DNA from: Clostridia bacterium
GTDB lineage: Bacteria; Bacillota_E; SLMV01; PUMD01
DNA: 18,677 nucleotides
NCBI GenBank assembly: GCA_003563755.1
Contig: PWUB01000094.1
Coordinates: 1-18,677, forward strand
Reading direction: 5' to 3'
The position numbers were made by a program, and so were the translations under genes. Each line of letters begins with the position of its first letter. Position 1 is the stretch's first letter. This document shows positions 1 to 9,414 of the stretch, piece after piece. A model generated the notes under the pieces. That model had not been told where the DNA came from, did no database searches, and saw nothing but the letters and a program-made list of their open reading frames with translations.

Positions 1-507
1 CGGTTGCCCGCCGCTCTCGTAGGGTGGAGCATAGCCCTTGCCCAGTGTAGTCCGTTGCAGAGGGCGCGCCAGACAGCCCAGGGTATCAGTGACCGGCTGA
101 GCATACCTGTGAGCGAGGAGGAGCGCTGGCGGGAGATCGACATGGGTGATCTGGAGGGTTTGACCTGGTCCGAGGTGGAGAAGAAGCATCCATCGTTCAG
201 CCGTAGGCGCAGGGAGTGGCCCGAGGATGTACAGCGTCCGGGAGGTGGTGAGTCCGATCGCCAGCTTCAGCAGAGGGCTGCGGCTGCCTTCGCTGATCTG
301 GTTAGTGTGAATCCAGGTGGCACAAGCCTCGTTGTGAGTCACGGGGGCACCATCAAGTCCGTGCTGGCCTGGCTGATATCGCTGCCCCTTCGCGACAAAT
401 GGAGGCTTTCGACATCTAACGGTTCCGTGAGCGTGGTTCGCCGAACAGAGCGGGGCTGGCAGATCGACCTGTTGAACTACGTCGATCACCTGGGGGACCT
501 GGGGTGA
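1..507 (+). CDS. Histidine phosphatase family protein, 5' end cut by window
   Basis: The frame is open from base 1 to a TGA at 505-507, so the N-terminus, including the expected RHG catalytic motif, lies outside the window. What remains is typical of the histidine phosphatase (phosphoglycerate mutase-like) superfamily. The stretch CSPLQRARQTA near the left edge is the conserved core after the first histidine, EIDMGDLEG carries the usual acidic residue, and VVSHGGTIKSV holds the second catalytic histidine. Family members remove phosphate from small metabolites (for example alpha-ribazole phosphate or 2-phosphoglycerate analogues). The substrate cannot be told from this fragment. No cobalamin gene is visible nearby, so a CobC role is not supported. 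It ends before the tyrS promoter and is probably the last gene of an upstream unit. Confidence 0.85.
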   Translation, partial: RLPAALVGWSIALAQCSPLQRARQTAQGISDRLSIPVSEEERWREIDMGDLEGLTWSEVEKKHPSFSRRRREWPEDVQRPGGGESDRQLQQRAAAAFADLVSVNPGGTSLVVSHGGTIKSVLAWLISLPLRDKWRLSTSNGSVSVVRRTERGWQIDLLNYVDHLGDLG

Positions 508-534
508 TGTTTCCGATCTCAGCTGAGTTGTTTC

Positions 535-563
535 TTGTGTAGGCGCCTTGGTGGTGGTATAAT
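535..563 (+). promoter_or_regulatory. Sigma-A-type promoter of the tyrS T-box leader
   Basis: A perfect -10 box TATAAT lies at 558-563. TTGTGT at 535-540 is a partial -35 box, with an ideal 17-base spacer. Transcription should begin near 570, just ahead of T-box Stem I. The -35 matches consensus only in its TTG half, but position and spacing are right. Confidence 0.7.
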
Positions 564-570
564 CCGGTTT

Positions 571-826
571 AACCTGACACGATATCGTTGGCTGTGAAGG
601 AGAGAGTCTCCGGCCCGGTGGTCCAGAGAGGTCGTGGTTGGTGAGAACGGCCCCACTACCCGGGTGACGTACACTCCGGAGCCTCTGCCCGAAAGCTTCG
701 GTGAGTAGGCGCAGACGGTGGCTACGTTATAGCCTGGATCATCATGAGAGGCCTTCACATGCGTAGGCAACCAGGGTGGTACCGCGGAGAACAGTCCGTC
801 CCTGAGATAGGGATGGGCTTTTTGTT
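571..826 (+). promoter_or_regulatory. Tyrosine T-box leader (tRNA-sensing antitermination)
   Basis: This untranslated leader binds tRNA-Tyr and controls tyrS by transcription antitermination. The 15-base T-box AGGGTGGTACCGCGG is at 773-787. The Stem I distal region with the typical AGAGAG segment is around 625-650. Codon TAC (Tyr) at 670-672, followed by A, sits in the 3' side of the specifier loop. The TGGT at 777-780 should pair with the free ACCA-type end of uncharged tRNA, and its last base U matches discriminator base A of tRNA-Tyr. The antiterminator pairs CAGGG 772-776 with CCCTG 800-804. This excludes the terminator at 794-818. Specifier, location and downstream gene agree. Confidence 0.93.
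794..826 (+). terminator. Leader terminator of the tyrS T-box
   Basis: A 10-base-pair stem (794-803 with 809-818, including two G-U pairs) closes a 5-base loop and is followed by TTTTTGTTTT at 819-828. Its 5' arm overlaps the antiterminator, so it forms only when charged tRNA-Tyr is bound. Confidence 0.9.
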
Positions 827-861
827 TTCGGTATTCCATCGAAAGAAAGGTGTGATGTGGG

Positions 862-2097
862 TTGAAACTACACCCAGACATGTCCGTGCAGGAGCAGATG
901 GATGCGCTCATCGAGAACACCCATGAGGTCATAAGTGAGGAGGAGCTGGAGGAGAAGCTTACCCGCTCGCTGAGGGACGGTCGAGCCTTGCGGGTGAAAC
1001 TGGGCCTGGATCCATCCGCTCCAGATATTCATCTCGGGCACACGGTGGTGCTGCGCAAGATGCGCCAGTTCCAGGATCTCGGACACCAGGTGGTCTGCCT
1101 CATCGGAGACTTCACAGGACGAGTCGGTGATCCGTCGGGTGCATCCCAGACAAGACGACAGCTGAGTGAGGAGGAGGTGAAGGAAAACGCTCGTACCTAT
1201 CAGGACCAGGTGTTTCATATTCTGGACCGTGAGAAGACGGTGATTGACTTCAACTCACGGTGGCTCGCAGCGTTGAGCTTTGCTGAGGTGGTGGAGCTGG
1301 CCTCCAACATCACCGTTGCACGGATGCTGGAGCGCAAGGATTTCTCGCATCGGATGGCCGGTGATCAGGCGATTTACGTTCACGAGTTCTTCTATCCCTT
1401 GATGCAGGGCTACGATTCCGTTGCGCTGGAGACCGATGTCGAGCTGGGCGGAACGGACCAGAAATTCAACTTGATGATGGCGCGTGACATACAGCGGGCC
1501 TACGGTATAGAGCCCGAAATTGCCATGTTGATGCCTGTGCTTGAGGGTACCGACGGTGAGCGAAAGATGAGCAAGAGCCTCGGCAACTACATAGGGGTCA
1601 ACGACGCTGCTGATGATATGTACGGGAAAATAATGTCCATACCCGACGAGTTGATCATCAGGTATTTTCGCCTACTCACGGTCGCACCGGAGGAAGAGAT
1701 TCGCTCGATACGTGATCGCATGGTGGACGGTCGGCTCAACCCTCGGGATGCCAAGGCACGGCTTGCGCGAAGCCTTGTTAAAGCGTATCACGGTGAGGAG
1801 AAGGCGGGGGCCGCTGAACAGTCGTTTACACGTGTGTTTGCGCGCGGCGGCCTACCTGAGGACCTCGATGAAGTCTGTGTCGGGGATCTCGCTGATTCAA
1901 AAGGGTCGATATGGCTGGTCAGACTCCTGACATCTGTGGGATTTGCATCCAGCAACAGTGAGGCCAGGCGGCTCATTCAGCAGGGGGCGGTATCGATCGA
2001 TGGCGATCGCATCGACGATGCGACGGCCAACGTCCGAGTCAACGATGGCGCCGTATTGAAGGTTGGCAAACGCCGCTTCGCCCGGCTCCGATGCTGA
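862..2097 (+). CDS. tyrS: Tyrosyl-tRNA synthetase
   Basis: A class I aminoacyl-tRNA synthetase that attaches tyrosine to tRNA-Tyr in the cytoplasm. The catalytic Rossmann domain carries the HIGH signature as HLGH at residues 57-60 and the KMSKS loop at 235-239. The region LGGTDQKFN (195-203) belongs to the tyrosine pocket. A C-terminal S4 RNA-binding domain runs from about residue 345 to the end. The 411-residue length and the LGLDPSAPDIHLGH context fit the TyrZ-like subgroup rather than the classic TyrS of Bacillus. The start is TTG, chosen because AAAGGTGTGAT (847-856) lies six bases before it. The next ATG, at 880, has no ribosome binding site. Expression is controlled by the tyrosine T-box in its leader. 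Confidence 0.96.
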   Translation: MKLHPDMSVQEQMDALIENTHEVISEEELEEKLTRSLRDGRALRVKLGLDPSAPDIHLGHTVVLRKMRQFQDLGHQVVCLIGDFTGRVGDPSGASQTRRQLSEEEVKENARTYQDQVFHILDREKTVIDFNSRWLAALSFAEVVELASNITVARMLERKDFSHRMAGDQAIYVHEFFYPLMQGYDSVALETDVELGGTDQKFNLMMARDIQRAYGIEPEIAMLMPVLEGTDGERKMSKSLGNYIGVNDAADDMYGKIMSIPDELIIRYFRLLTVAPEEEIRSIRDRMVDGRLNPRDAKARLARSLVKAYHGEEKAGAAEQSFTRVFARGGLPEDLDEVCVGDLADSKGSIWLVRLLTSVGFASSNSEARRLIQQGAVSIDGDRIDDATANVRVNDGAVLKVGKRRFARLRC

Positions 2098-2133
2098 GAC
2101 GAGGCGCGGGCACACGGGACAGGGGGTGTCAAG

Positions 2134-2142
2134 CATAGAATA
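2134..2142 (+). promoter_or_regulatory. Possible sporulation sigma -10 element before yunB
   Basis: CATAGAATA fits the sigma-K -10 pattern CATAnnnTA exactly and the sigma-E pattern CATACAnT in seven of eight positions. It lies 33 bases before the yunB start. No convincing -35 is seen, so this rests on one box plus the sporulation role of the gene behind it. Confidence 0.35.
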
Positions 2143-2175
2143 GCTGGGGTTGATCTCACAGAGGAGGGGGACGCC

Positions 2176-2838
2176 GTGGCGATCATGGGACGCAGCCGCA
2201 GGCGACGAAGGAGGACCATCTTGGTGCTCCTGGGAGTCCTGGTGTTGGTTATCAGCGCGGGCATGTACCTTGTCGACCGCGTCATGCGCCCGGTCCTGGT
2301 GACCATCGCCCGTAACCAGGTACAGGGGCGCGGTATCATCCTATTGAGTGAGGTTGTGCTCGAAGAAGCCGTTGAGCCCTTTCATTACTCGGATTTGATA
2401 CATGTTGAGACTACTACTGATGGTTACGTCTCGTACATGATGCCCAATACTATGCGCATTTCCAGGCTGATGGCCAGGGTGAGTAAGCAGACCCAGGAAC
2501 GCATCAACGCACTGCAGGATGAAGACTTCGGCATTCCCATAGGGCAGCTGTCCGGGCTGTCGATCCTTGCTAGCTTGGGTCCCAGGCTACCCGTTCACGT
2601 CATACCGGTAGGCACGACGCAGGTGGACGTCGATGAGAACTTCGTAGGGGTCGGAGTGAACCACGCCAGACACACAATATACATGGTGGCCACCTGCAAC
2701 CTGACGATCGCCGTCCCCCTGGTGCAGGAGACGATGGAGGTCTCCGTGCGGCTACCCGTGGCCGAGGCCATCATAGTGGGGCCTGTACCCGAGATGTATC
2801 TGAATCTGGGAATCCTTCCAGGAGCCTCAGCACGCTAA
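2176..2838 (+). CDS. yunB: Sporulation protein YunB
   Basis: A 220-residue protein of the YunB family, conserved in spore-forming Firmicutes and needed for normal sporulation in Bacillus, with unknown biochemical activity. A basic N-terminus (several Arg) is followed by one hydrophobic membrane segment at about residues 14-34, so most of the protein should face outside the membrane that carries it. The body contains the family pattern PIGQLSG followed by PRLPVHVIPVG and a long beta-rich tail ending near residue 215. The start is GTG with GAGGAGGGGG (2161-2170) five bases upstream. It sits between tyrS and nadE on the same strand. Its length agrees with the family. Expression is probably sporulation-specific, as suggested by the -10-like box upstream. 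Confidence 0.88.
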   Translation: MAIMGRSRRRRRRTILVLLGVLVLVISAGMYLVDRVMRPVLVTIARNQVQGRGIILLSEVVLEEAVEPFHYSDLIHVETTTDGYVSYMMPNTMRISRLMARVSKQTQERINALQDEDFGIPIGQLSGLSILASLGPRLPVHVIPVGTTQVDVDENFVGVGVNHARHTIYMVATCNLTIAVPLVQETMEVSVRLPVAEAIIVGPVPEMYLNLGILPGASAR

Positions 2839-2939
2839 AACTCATTGCCCGTCCATCGGGTATAGGGTACTCTATGGTCGATGACTGGATGTGGGCGTAT
2901 TTCCGGGAGGTGACGGGATTGAAGGAGGGAGATCACCTG

Positions 2940-3695
2940 ATGACGGAGGGAGACGACAGGGCTGCGGAGCGCTGGGTGGAACGTACAGTACACTGGATGA
3001 GGCAGCAGATCGTCGGGGCGGGATGCGCAGGAACCGTGGTGGGACTGAGCGGAGGGTTGGACAGTGCCGTGGTGGCTGCCCTGGGTGCTCGTGCGGATCT
3101 TGAAAGCTCCCTCGCGGTATTCATGGGATGCGAGTCCCTCGACGAGGATCGAGAGCTCGCCATCCTGGTCGCCGACACTCTGGGAGTGCAGTTCATGGAG
3201 ATCACCCTTGATGAGGTCTATCGGACCCTGGTAGCGGAGCTGCCCCGGGGAGACGGAGAAGAGGAACGGCGGGCGGTCAGCCTGGCCAACATCAAACCCC
3301 GACTGCGTATGACCGTTCTGTACTACATGGCTCAGCTACGGAACTTGTTGGTTGTTGGAACGGGTAACCGAAATGAGCTGCATCTTGGCTACTTCACCAA
3401 GTATGGTGATGGTGGCTCTGATCTGCTGCCCCTGGGCCGACTGGTGAAGTCGCAGGTTGTCCGCACGGCACGTTACCTCAAAATCCCCGATGAGATCATT
3501 GAGCGGCCGCCGTCTGCTGGTCTGTGGCCGGGACAGACCGATGAGAAGGAGCTGGGCCTGAGCTATGACGACATCGATGCCTACCTGCTCGAAGGGGAGG
3601 CACCCGCGGAGGTCAGGGAGCGGATCGACAGAATCCACCGCCGCACCGCCCACAAGCGCAGTACACCGCCGATTCCTCCCTTCCCCTTCCAATGA
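2940..3695 (+). CDS. nadE: Ammonia-dependent NAD+ synthetase
   Basis: Catalyses the last step of NAD synthesis, amidating deamido-NAD with ammonia through an adenylated intermediate. The protein has 251 residues and no glutaminase (nitrilase) domain, so it is the single-domain ammonia-using form. The ATP-binding P-loop is SGGLDSA at residues 37-43. GTGNRNE (140-146) and YFTKYGDGGSDLLPL (151-165) form the substrate-binding segments, and LWPGQTDEKELG near 195-206 is the family motif close to the C-terminus. I chose ATG 2940 because GAAGGAGGGA (2921-2930) lies before it. An in-frame ATG at 2874 would add 22 residues but has a weak ribosome binding site. It may be co-transcribed with yunB. Confidence 0.93.
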   Translation: MTEGDDRAAERWVERTVHWMRQQIVGAGCAGTVVGLSGGLDSAVVAALGARADLESSLAVFMGCESLDEDRELAILVADTLGVQFMEITLDEVYRTLVAELPRGDGEEERRAVSLANIKPRLRMTVLYYMAQLRNLLVVGTGNRNELHLGYFTKYGDGGSDLLPLGRLVKSQVVRTARYLKIPDEIIERPPSAGLWPGQTDEKELGLSYDDIDAYLLEGEAPAEVRERIDRIHRRTAHKRSTPPIPPFPFQ

Positions 3696-3733
3696 GCGGT
3701 GGGGTCTCATCATAGAGGAGGCATCAGGGTATG

Positions 3734-3742
3734 TGATAGAAT
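3734..3742 (+). promoter_or_regulatory. Possible extended -10 promoter of the yebC-ruv-queA-tgt run
   Basis: TGATAGAAT is an extended -10 element (TG, one base, then TAGAAT, five of six consensus positions), 46 bases before the yebC start. No good -35 is present at 17 bases, which is tolerable for extended -10 promoters. Confidence 0.4.
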
Positions 3743-3787
3743 ACTGTTGAATCTTCTTCACTTGATGTCCGGAAGTGAGGTGATTTG

Positions 3788-4537
3788 GTGGCCGGACACT
3801 CGCAGTGGGCCAACAGAAAGCATAGAAAAGCCCGCCAGGATGCGAAGAAAGGCAAGATATTCTCAAAGATGGGTCGTAAGATCGCCGTTGCGGCCCGTAA
3901 CGGCGGAGGGGATCCGGATGCAAACCCTGAGCTGAGGGCAGCAGTAGATGAGGCCAAGTCCCTCGGTGTGCCCAATGACAATATCGACAGGGCAATAAAG
4001 AGGGGCACCGGCGAGCTCGAGGGCATCAGATACGAGGAGTTCACCTACGAGGGCTACGCCCCGGGAGGCGTAGCCGTCCTGCTGGAGATCGTTACGGACA
4101 ACCGTAACCGTACAGCTAGCGAACTGCGCTACCTGTTCACCAAGTACGGCGGCAACCTCGGAGAATCGGGCTGTGTTGCCTGGATGTTCAACCGCAAGGG
4201 CAGGATCGTCGTCAACGGCGAGGATATGGATGAGGATGAGCTGTTTCTCGTCGCCGCAGATGGTGGGGCCGAGGATCTTCAGGCGGTTGATGGAATATTC
4301 GAGGTGGTGACCTCGCCATCTGATGTGTTCCGCGTACGGCAGGCCCTTTCAGACAATGGGTATTCGGTCACTGGCGCGGGCTTCACATACGTAACCGACA
4401 ATGTCGTGGATGTGCAGGGGAGGGGTGCAGAGAAACTGATGAGCTTCCTCGATGCCCTGCAGGACCACGATGATGTACAGGAGCTCTACGCGAACTTCCG
4501 AATGAGCGAGGAAGACATGGAGAAGTACGGCGAGTAG
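3788..4537 (+). CDS. yebC: YebC/PmpR family protein (TACO1-like)
   Basis: A 249-residue cytoplasmic protein of the YebC/PmpR/TACO1 family. Members have been described as DNA-binding regulators and more recently as ribosome-associated factors that help translate proline-rich stretches. The N-terminal signature AGHSQWANRKHRKARQD and the motif GVPNDNIDRAIKRG near residue 60 are diagnostic. The acidic C-terminal half (about 130-249) forms the other two domains. GTG at 3788 gives the canonical N-terminus MAGHS and has GAGGTGAT (3777-3784) upstream. TTG at 3785 would only add one residue. It precedes ruvC, the arrangement found in many bacteria. Confidence in family is high, while its exact role here is not shown by the sequence. 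Confidence 0.95.
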   Translation: MAGHSQWANRKHRKARQDAKKGKIFSKMGRKIAVAARNGGGDPDANPELRAAVDEAKSLGVPNDNIDRAIKRGTGELEGIRYEEFTYEGYAPGGVAVLLEIVTDNRNRTASELRYLFTKYGGNLGESGCVAWMFNRKGRIVVNGEDMDEDELFLVAADGGAEDLQAVDGIFEVVTSPSDVFRVRQALSDNGYSVTGAGFTYVTDNVVDVQGRGAEKLMSFLDALQDHDDVQELYANFRMSEEDMEKYGE

Positions 4538-4587
4538 TGAGAGCTGTCTGCATCTGCACTGCTTCGCCAGGGGACGGGGGAATACTC

Positions 4588-5085
4588 TTGCGTATCCTGG
4601 GTCTGGATCCCGGTACCAGTGTGACCGGGTACGGTCTCGTGTCCCAGGAGGGACATCGACTGTCCGTGCTGGATTACGGAGTCATCCGCACATCCTCGTC
4701 GCATGCGCCCGAGGTGAGGCTGGCCCGTATCCACGAAGAAGTCTATGCCCGAGTGCGGGATGGGGATGCGGATGCCGTTGCCGTCGAGAAACTGTTTTTC
4801 AACAAGAACGTGCAGTCGGCAATGAGCGTGGGACAGGCCCGTGGTGTCATCATGCTCGCCGCCGCGCAGCACGGCCTGCGGGTCAAGGAGTATACGCCGT
4901 CGCAGATCAAGATGGCTGTGACGGGCTACGGCAGGGCTACCAAGAAGCAGGTTCAGACTATGGTTCAGGCGGTATTGGGTATGAACGAAGAACCCGCCCC
5001 GGACGACGCTGCGGACGCCCTTGCCGTGGCGATATGCTGTCTGCGGCATTGGGATTGGGAGCGTAAGGTGGAGGCGGGACAGTGA
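4588..5085 (+). CDS. ruvC: Holliday junction endonuclease RuvC
   Basis: Cleaves Holliday junctions symmetrically during recombination and repair, acting with the RuvAB branch-migration complex. All four catalytic acids are visible: D7 in ILGLDPG, E67 in AVEKLFFNKN, and D140 and D143 in PDDAADALA. The 165-residue length is normal for the family. The start is TTG, which gives the usual MRILGLDPG N-terminus and has a purine-rich GGGGGA (4576-4581) six bases before it. The open frame extends to a GTG at 4537, but those 17 extra residues do not belong to the family. The stop overlaps the ruvA start by four bases (GTGA at 5082-5085), so translation is probably coupled. Confidence 0.95.
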   Translation: MRILGLDPGTSVTGYGLVSQEGHRLSVLDYGVIRTSSSHAPEVRLARIHEEVYARVRDGDADAVAVEKLFFNKNVQSAMSVGQARGVIMLAAAQHGLRVKEYTPSQIKMAVTGYGRATKKQVQTMVQAVLGMNEEPAPDDAADALAVAICCLRHWDWERKVEAGQ

Positions 5086-5696
5086 TCGGTAGGCTCCAGG
5101 GCAGCATCGACGACATTATGACGGACAGTATCATAGTGGATGTGGGCGGCGTGGGCTATCTGGTCTATATGCCCGCCAAGGAGCTCGACCACGTGGGCGA
5201 TCGAGGTGAACGGATTCGCGTGCATATCCATACCCACGTGCGGGAAGACGGCATCGAACTGTTCGGCTTCACCCGGCGACAGGACCTCAGGGTTTTTGAG
5301 GTCCTGTTGAGCGTATCGGGTGTGGGTCCGCGCCTCGCGCTCAGCGTTCTGAATACTCTCCAGGCCGAGGACTTTGTCAACGCGGTTGGATCAGGGGATC
5401 TCACCGTGCTGACCCAGGTATCCGGCGTGGGCAGGAAGACAGCCGAACGCCTGGTCCTTGAGCTGCAGGACAAGGTGGGTCGCGTGGAGTTTGCCCCGGA
5501 TGACGCGGTCCAGACTATGCGGGACAGCACCGCCCGGGAGGCCGTGGATGCCCTGGACGCCCTCGGGTACGGGCGAGCGGAGGCTATGCGGGTGATACGC
5601 AGGGTCCTCAAAGATGTCGGGGCTGGCGAGGCCGACGTTCAGCAGCTGATCCGGAAAGGGTTGGCCCTGCTCAGTGGTGAAGGAGGGATATCGTGA
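5082..5696 (+). CDS. ruvA: Holliday junction DNA helicase subunit RuvA
   Basis: Binds the four-way junction as a tetramer and loads RuvB for branch migration. The N-terminal OB-fold starts with MIGRLQGSI. Two helix-hairpin-helix motifs follow, SGVGPRLAL at residues 79-87 and [11 protein letters not shown] at 114-124. A flexible acidic linker (about 135-150) leads to domain III (about 150-200), which contacts RuvB. The 204-residue length is typical. GTG start overlaps the ruvC stop. The stop in turn overlaps the ruvB GTG (5693-5696), and GAAGGAGGGAT just before provides the ruvB ribosome binding site inside the ruvA end. Confidence 0.96.
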   Translation: MIGRLQGSIDDIMTDSIIVDVGGVGYLVYMPAKELDHVGDRGERIRVHIHTHVREDGIELFGFTRRQDLRVFEVLLSVSGVGPRLALSVLNTLQAEDFVNAVGSGDLTVLTQVSGVGRKTAERLVLELQDKVGRVEFAPDDAVQTMRDSTAREAVDALDALGYGRAEAMRVIRRVLKDVGAGEADVQQLIRKGLALLSGEGGIS

Positions 5697-6757
5697 CGGT
5701 TGCAGGTGACGAGGGGATTCTCTCGCCGCGTGCCGGGCAGGATGATTCTCCGGAGATGGGTCTGCGCCCCCTGAGACTGACTGAGTTCGTGGGGCAGGCC
5801 GGTGTTAAGGAACGGTTGGAGATATATGTGAGGGCCACCCTGGAACGGGGCGAACCGCTAGACCATGTTCTCCTCTACGGTCCTCCGGGACTGGGGAAGA
5901 CCACCCTGGCACACATCATAGCGAACGAGCTGGGAGTTGGGCTGCGGATCACGTCTGGTCCTGCCATCGAGCGGCCGGGTGATCTCGCTGCTATATTGAC
6001 AAATCTGGCTCCCTCCGATGTGCTCTTCATTGATGAGATCCACAGGCTTCACCGCACCGTCGAGGAGATCCTGTATCCCGCGATGGAGGACTACGCGCTT
6101 GACATAATAATCGGCAAGGGCCCCTCGGCGCGGTCGCTGCGCCTCGACCTTCCACCCTTTACTCTCGTGGGGGCATCGACGAGGATCGGGTTGCTCACAT
6201 CGCCCCTGCGGGAGCGGTTCGGGGTGGTTCTGCGTCTCGAGTATTACGAGGCCGAAGACCTGGCACAGATCATTCGGAGAACGGCGGAGATCCTGCGGGT
6301 GACCGTGGATGAGGAGGCTGCATGGGAATTGGCACGTCGTTCCAGGGGCACGCCGAGGATCGCCAACCGGCTTCTCCGGCGCCTGCGGGACTACGCCCAG
6401 GTCAGGGCAGATGGTGTGATCACCGCTGAGGTATCATGTGAAGGGCTTCAAATGCTGGAGGTAGATTCGATCGGGATGGACAAGAACGATCACCGACTGC
6501 TCATGACCATCATCGAGAAGTACGACGGCGGGCCGGTGGGTCTGGACACCCTGGCGGCGGCCATCAGCGAGGAGACTGAGACCGTCGAAGATGTCTACGA
6601 ACCTTACCTGATACAGCTCGGACTCCTGCAGCGAACACCTCGGGGGCGGGTTGCCACTCGCGCATCCTATGAGCACCTGGGCATGACACCACCCTCTGAG
6701 GGCGGTGACGAGTCTCAGATGAGGCTCTTTGATGGGGATAGGAAGAATTCAAGATGA
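5693..6757 (+). CDS. ruvB: Holliday junction branch-migration ATPase RuvB
   Basis: The hexameric AAA+ motor that pulls DNA through the RuvA-bound junction. Walker A is GPPGLGKT at residues 63-70, Walker B ends in DEIH at 114-117, sensor 1 lies in GASTR (160-164), and PLRERFG (171-177) holds the arginine-finger region. The C-terminal winged helix includes [12 protein letters not shown] and the domain that begins near residue 255. At 354 residues it is slightly longer than most members because of about 20 N-terminal residues before the conserved LRPL segment. The stop overlaps the next ATG (ATGA at 6754-6757), consistent with one operon. Confidence 0.97.
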   Translation: MTVAGDEGILSPRAGQDDSPEMGLRPLRLTEFVGQAGVKERLEIYVRATLERGEPLDHVLLYGPPGLGKTTLAHIIANELGVGLRITSGPAIERPGDLAAILTNLAPSDVLFIDEIHRLHRTVEEILYPAMEDYALDIIIGKGPSARSLRLDLPPFTLVGASTRIGLLTSPLRERFGVVLRLEYYEAEDLAQIIRRTAEILRVTVDEEAAWELARRSRGTPRIANRLLRRLRDYAQVRADGVITAEVSCEGLQMLEVDSIGMDKNDHRLLMTIIEKYDGGPVGLDTLAAAISEETETVEDVYEPYLIQLGLLQRTPRGRVATRASYEHLGMTPPSEGGDESQMRLFDGDRKNSR

Positions 6758-6978
6758 CGGGCTTCGAGCCGCTGGGTCGTCTGTTGATGATCGTAGGCCT
6801 GGTGCTGATGGCAAGCGGGGGGTTGCTCTGGCTGATAACCCGTGCCGGCTTCATGGGCAGCCTACCTGGTGACATAGTCATCCGACGCTCGAACTTCACT
6901 CTTCATTTCCCATTGATGACATGTCTTATCCTGAGTCTGCTTCTGACTCTCGTGCTAAACATTGTGTGGCGGCGTTGA
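6754..6978 (+). CDS. DUF2905 small membrane protein
   Basis: A 74-residue protein with two hydrophobic segments, about residues 8-28 and 50-70. They are separated by the conserved loop [11 protein letters not shown], which identifies the DUF2905 family. Its function is unknown. In many Firmicutes a gene of this family lies between ruvB and queA, as here, so the neighbourhood supports the call. It overlaps the ruvB stop by four bases, so it is very likely translated by coupling. Nothing in the sequence suggests an enzyme: there are no conserved acidic, histidine or cysteine clusters. Confidence 0.88.
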   Translation: MTGFEPLGRLLMIVGLVLMASGGLLWLITRAGFMGSLPGDIVIRRSNFTLHFPLMTCLILSLLLTLVLNIVWRR

Positions 6979-7002
6979 GCCTGCAAGGGATGCGAGGGAC
7001 CA

Positions 7003-8130
7003 TTGACTGATCGATCTACTCCACAGGCGAAAGACCTCTCAGTGGATCTGTATGACTATTATCTGCCCGCCTCAGACATAGCCCAGTACCCCTGTGATCG
7101 CAGGGATGCATCGCGGCTTCTGATACTGGACCGGGGCCGGCCGCCGGGCGACCCGGGAGGAATGCGCCACCGGCATTTTTGCCACCTGCTCGGGTTCCTG
7201 CGTCCGGATGACTGTCTCGTGATCAACGAAACACGTGTGATGCCTGCCCGACTCCGTGGCTTCAAGGTTCCGAGCGGGGGCATGTCAGAGGTGTTCTTGG
7301 TGGAGCCGCACGGGGATGGTACCTGGACCGCCCTACTGCGGCCGGGGCGTCGCCTGCCTCCCGGTACCGAAGTGGCCGTCTTCTCGTCGAACCTGGTGCA
7401 GGAGCTCGCCTCTCTGCCTCCGGCTGAGCGCCTCAAGGAGGCTGGCCCTGAAGGGGCAGTGGTCAGGGTCGAGGAGAGAGCCCAGCAGGGGGCATTCATC
7501 GTCTCAGTGGCCTGCGCCGATCCAGAACAGCTCGAAAGGCTCGGAGACCTGCCCCTGCCTCCGTACATATCGAGAGGGCTCGAGGATCCCGCACGGTACC
7601 AGACGGTATACGCCGATCATCCCGGCTCGGTAGCTGCTCCCACAGCCGGTCTTCATTTCACCCCGGATCTCTTGAAGGCGGCGTCAAACATGGACGTGAA
7701 GGTGGCTCGATTGGTCCTTCACATAGGTCTTGGCACCTTTCAACCCGTTCGGGAGGATGATATTCGCAAACACGAGATGCATGAGGAGTACCTCGAGGTG
7801 GACTCCGAGACGGTCAGGGCTGTGCAGCAGGCGCAGGCGCGGGGCGGGAGGATCATAGCGGTGGGTACTACGGTGGTGAGAGCTCTCGAGACGGCCACTG
7901 CATGCGGCCAGCTTCGCCCCTACCGTGGCCGGACCGACCTTTTCATCTATCCTGGGTACCGGTTCAAAACGGTCGACATGATGATCACCAATTTCCACCT
8001 ACCGCGGAGCACCCTGCTGATGCTCGTGTCGGCCTTTGCAGGCCGTGACAGGATCATGGCCGCTTACCGTGAGGCGCGCCGACGCGCCTACAGGTTCTAC
8101 TCCTTCGGTGATGCGATGTTGATACTGTGA
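7003..8130 (+). CDS. queA: S-adenosylmethionine:tRNA ribosyltransferase-isomerase
   Basis: Transfers and rearranges the ribosyl part of S-adenosylmethionine onto preQ1 in tRNA to form epoxyqueuosine, the step after Tgt. Recognisable segments are DYYLPASDIAQYP at the N-terminus, CLVINETRVMPARL, the signature SVAAPTAGLHFT, HIGLGTFQPV, and MITNFHLPRSTLLMLVSA near the end. At 375 residues it is somewhat longer than the usual 340-350, with additional sequence around residues 120-165. The TTG at 7003 is preceded by GCGAGGGA at rather short spacing. A GTG at 7042 would give MDLYDYYLPAS, closer to the family N-terminus, so the start is uncertain by 13 codons. It is followed directly by tgt. Confidence 0.94.
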   Translation: MTDRSTPQAKDLSVDLYDYYLPASDIAQYPCDRRDASRLLILDRGRPPGDPGGMRHRHFCHLLGFLRPDDCLVINETRVMPARLRGFKVPSGGMSEVFLVEPHGDGTWTALLRPGRRLPPGTEVAVFSSNLVQELASLPPAERLKEAGPEGAVVRVEERAQQGAFIVSVACADPEQLERLGDLPLPPYISRGLEDPARYQTVYADHPGSVAAPTAGLHFTPDLLKAASNMDVKVARLVLHIGLGTFQPVREDDIRKHEMHEEYLEVDSETVRAVQQAQARGGRIIAVGTTVVRALETATACGQLRPYRGRTDLFIYPGYRFKTVDMMITNFHLPRSTLLMLVSAFAGRDRIMAAYREARRRAYRFYSFGDAMLIL

Positions 8131-9267
<1,137 letters not shown>

Positions 9268-9311
9268 CTGCCGATGCACCGAACGTCTGCCTTACGTGTT
9301 GCGATTGGATG

Positions 9312-9341
9312 TTGCGTTCCCTCCGACTGGTGGGTTAAAAT
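9312..9341 (+). promoter_or_regulatory. Likely promoter of the FMN riboswitch-ribU unit
   Basis: TTGCGT at 9312-9317 and TAAAAT at 9336-9341 (five of six -10 positions) are separated by 18 bases, 45 bases after tgt ends. Transcription would start near 9348. A hairpin GGCCTG/CAGGCC (9387-9392 and 9402-9407) lies between this point and the riboswitch. Confidence 0.5.
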
Positions 9342-9414
9342 TGGGTAACAGCAGGGAATCTGCCAGCGTGCAGATGTCCCCAAGCGGGCCTGTTAACATT
9401 TCAGGCCAGCGCTG

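Noticed and set aside
518..527. Palindrome CTCAGCTGAG followed by a T-rich stretch as a terminator of the first gene
   Set aside because: The loop would be too short for a stable hairpin, and the T-rich part overlaps the tyrS -35 region.
519..932. Minus-strand open frame across the tyrS leader
   Set aside because: It is explained by the T-box leader and promoter on the plus strand, and it runs into the tyrS coding start.
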